Below are positions 13,192 to 14,018 of a stretch of 14,018 nt of DNA, piece after piece. How positions within the stretch are numbered: position 1 is the first letter of the stretch; each line of letters starts with the position of its first letter. The notes beneath the pieces are model-generated. The model did no database searches, was not told where the DNA came from, and was given only the letters and a program-made list of their open reading frames with translations. Made by a program: the position numbers and the translations under genes. This DNA comes from Chthoniobacter sp. (GTDB lineage: Bacteria; Verrucomicrobiota; Verrucomicrobiia; Chthoniobacterales; Chthoniobacteraceae), in assembly GCA_025351065.1 (NCBI GenBank), contig JANXWQ010000652.1, positions 1 to 14,018 on the forward strand. Reading direction: 5' to 3'.

Positions 13192-13229
13192 CGCCTCTCG
13201 CCAACTCAAAATCCGAATTTTTAATCCTC

Positions 13230-14018
13230 ATGGCCATCTATATCGAAATGCCGAAACTCAGCGACACCATGACCGAGGGCACGCTCCTCAAGTGGCGTAA
13301 AAACGAAGGCGACAAAGTCGAAACCGGCGACGTCCTCGCCGAGATCGAGACCGACAAGGCGACCATGGAAATGGAGGCCTTTGACGACGGCATCCTGCAC
13401 AAGCACCTCCTCGCCGCCGGGGGCAAAGCCGCCGTCGGCGCGAAGATCGGGCTGCTTTTGCAAAAGGGCGAAGCGCCGCCCGCGGATGGTGTGACCATCC
13501 CGGATTCGCCGAAGACGGTCGCGGCCAAAGCCGACACCATCGCCGAGCCGGCTGCCGCCAAAGCCAGCGCCCATGCGGCTTCCGCGCCCTCCGCTTCCGG
13601 CAGTGGCGCGCGGGTGAAGGCCTCGCCGCTGGCCAAAAAGGTGGCAAAGGAAAAGGGCGTGGAACTTTCCGCGCTCAGCGGCAGCGGCCCCGGCGGGCGC
13701 ATCGTGGCGCAGGACGTGCAGGGCGCACAGCCCGGCGCAAAGGCCGCCGCGTCGGCCGCCATCGCCTCCACGCCGGCGGGCGCGGGCGACCAGCGCATCC
13801 CGCTCAGCGGCATGCGGCGGGTCATCGCCGAGCGGCTGCTCGCGAGCAAGACGACAATCCCGCATTTCTACCTGAACATCGAAGTCGATGCCGGCCCGCT
13901 GATGAAATTCCGCGCCGAGGCGAACGTGGCGACCGAGGCCGCTGGCGGGTCGAAGCTCACGGTCAACGACTTCATCTTGAAGGCCGTCGTCGCCGCCGCG
14001 GTGAAGGTGCCGGCGGTG
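13230..14018 (+). CDS. pdhC: Pyruvate dehydrogenase E2, dihydrolipoamide acetyltransferase (5' part, cut by window edge)
   Basis: The reading frame is open for 263 codons to the last base. It encodes the core of the pyruvate dehydrogenase complex, which passes acetyl groups from E1 via lipoyl-lysine to CoA. A lipoyl domain (1-80) starts 'MAIYIEMPKLSDTMTEGTLL' and has lipoyl-Lys43 in 'EIETDKATMEME'. An Ala/Pro-rich flexible linker follows (about 82-127), then the E3/E1-binding domain (128-163, 'VKASPLAKKVAKEKGVEL', 'GSGPGGRIVAQDV'). The catalytic domain begins at about 187 ('RIPLSGMRRVIAERL', 'IPHFYLNIEVD'). One lipoyl domain and the 'MPKLSDTM' opening resemble the alphaproteobacterial/mitochondrial type. 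The other 2-oxo acid dehydrogenase E2s are the main alternative, but this opening favours PDH. The catalytic His-x-x-x-Asp lies beyond the window. No E1 gene lies upstream. There is no Shine-Dalgarno sequence; ATG 13230 starts exactly at the domain. Confidence 0.95.
   Translation, partial: MAIYIEMPKLSDTMTEGTLLKWRKNEGDKVETGDVLAEIETDKATMEMEAFDDGILHKHLLAAGGKAAVGAKIGLLLQKGEAPPADGVTIPDSPKTVAAKADTIAEPAAAKASAHAASAPSASGSGARVKASPLAKKVAKEKGVELSALSGSGPGGRIVAQDVQGAQPGAKAAASAAIASTPAGAGDQRIPLSGMRRVIAERLLASKTTIPHFYLNIEVDAGPLMKFRAEANVATEAAGGSKLTVNDFILKAVVAAAVKVPAV

Noticed and set aside
9944..13300. Plus-strand open frame of more than 1100 codons antisense to the two repeat-protein genes
   Set aside because: Arg/Gly/Ala-rich composition with no domain, fully antisense to two genes with coherent signal peptides and repeats. 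It also runs through the intergenic inverted repeat and into the start of pdhC. A product of GC-rich third codon positions.
1..14018. CRISPR arrays, tRNA or rRNA genes, transposases, phage genes
   Set aside because: No regularly spaced direct repeats, no tRNA-like cloverleaf or rRNA stretch noticed, and no recombinase or phage motifs in any plausible reading frame.

Overview
The window is strongly GC-rich, densely coding DNA from a bacterial chromosome. The best guess for its source is a member of the Verrucomicrobiota, perhaps near Opitutae/Opitutaceae. This rests on several signs: two tandem secreted proteins built of 'DPxAAxxW' helical repeats, almost no Shine-Dalgarno sequences, promoters of the form TTGACA-16 bp-TAnnnT, and GC-rich palindromic intergenic repeats of a kind I recall from that phylum. 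The assignment is inferred from style, not from a marker-gene comparison. I see no phage, plasmid, transposase, CRISPR, tRNA or rRNA signal.

Left part (1-5052), regulatory genes. An ECF sigma factor (minus) is divergent from a small soluble histidine-kinase-like protein (plus) that lacks a sensor and has an atypical ATP-binding domain. A 56-residue DUF1328 membrane protein (minus, 1713-1883) follows. It is divergent from a large membrane-bound hybrid histidine kinase (plus, 2070-4418). The kinase's last 23 bases overlap, tail to tail, the end of a response regulator with a C-terminal zinc-ribbon-like module (minus, 4396-5052).

Middle (5139-6389). There is a small four-helix membrane protein (minus), then rpsT for ribosomal protein S20 (plus) with a clear promoter and intrinsic terminator, then a PilZ-like protein (minus) with its own good promoter.

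Right part (6546-12931), a run of minus-strand genes. In transcription order from the right these are two tandem paralogous repeat proteins (6 bp apart), a DUF1624/HGSNAT-like membrane acyltransferase, a homocysteine S-methyltransferase-domain protein, and a TVP38/TMEM64 membrane protein 23 bp behind it. At the far right, divergent from this run, begins pdhC, the pyruvate dehydrogenase E2 subunit (13230 to the window edge, truncated).

Intergenic space holds three kinds of repeat: a short hairpin-type repeat present in two inverted copies (97-126 and 1685-1711), a long imperfect inverted repeat of 'CTCTGCG' type (8299-8386), and a 125-bp inverted repeat with perfect 26-bp arms (13012-13136). 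I find no convincing complete new defence or biosynthetic system. The most unusual items are the repeat-protein pair, the degenerate kinase beside the sigma factor, the tail-to-tail kinase/regulator overlap, and the three intergenic repeats.
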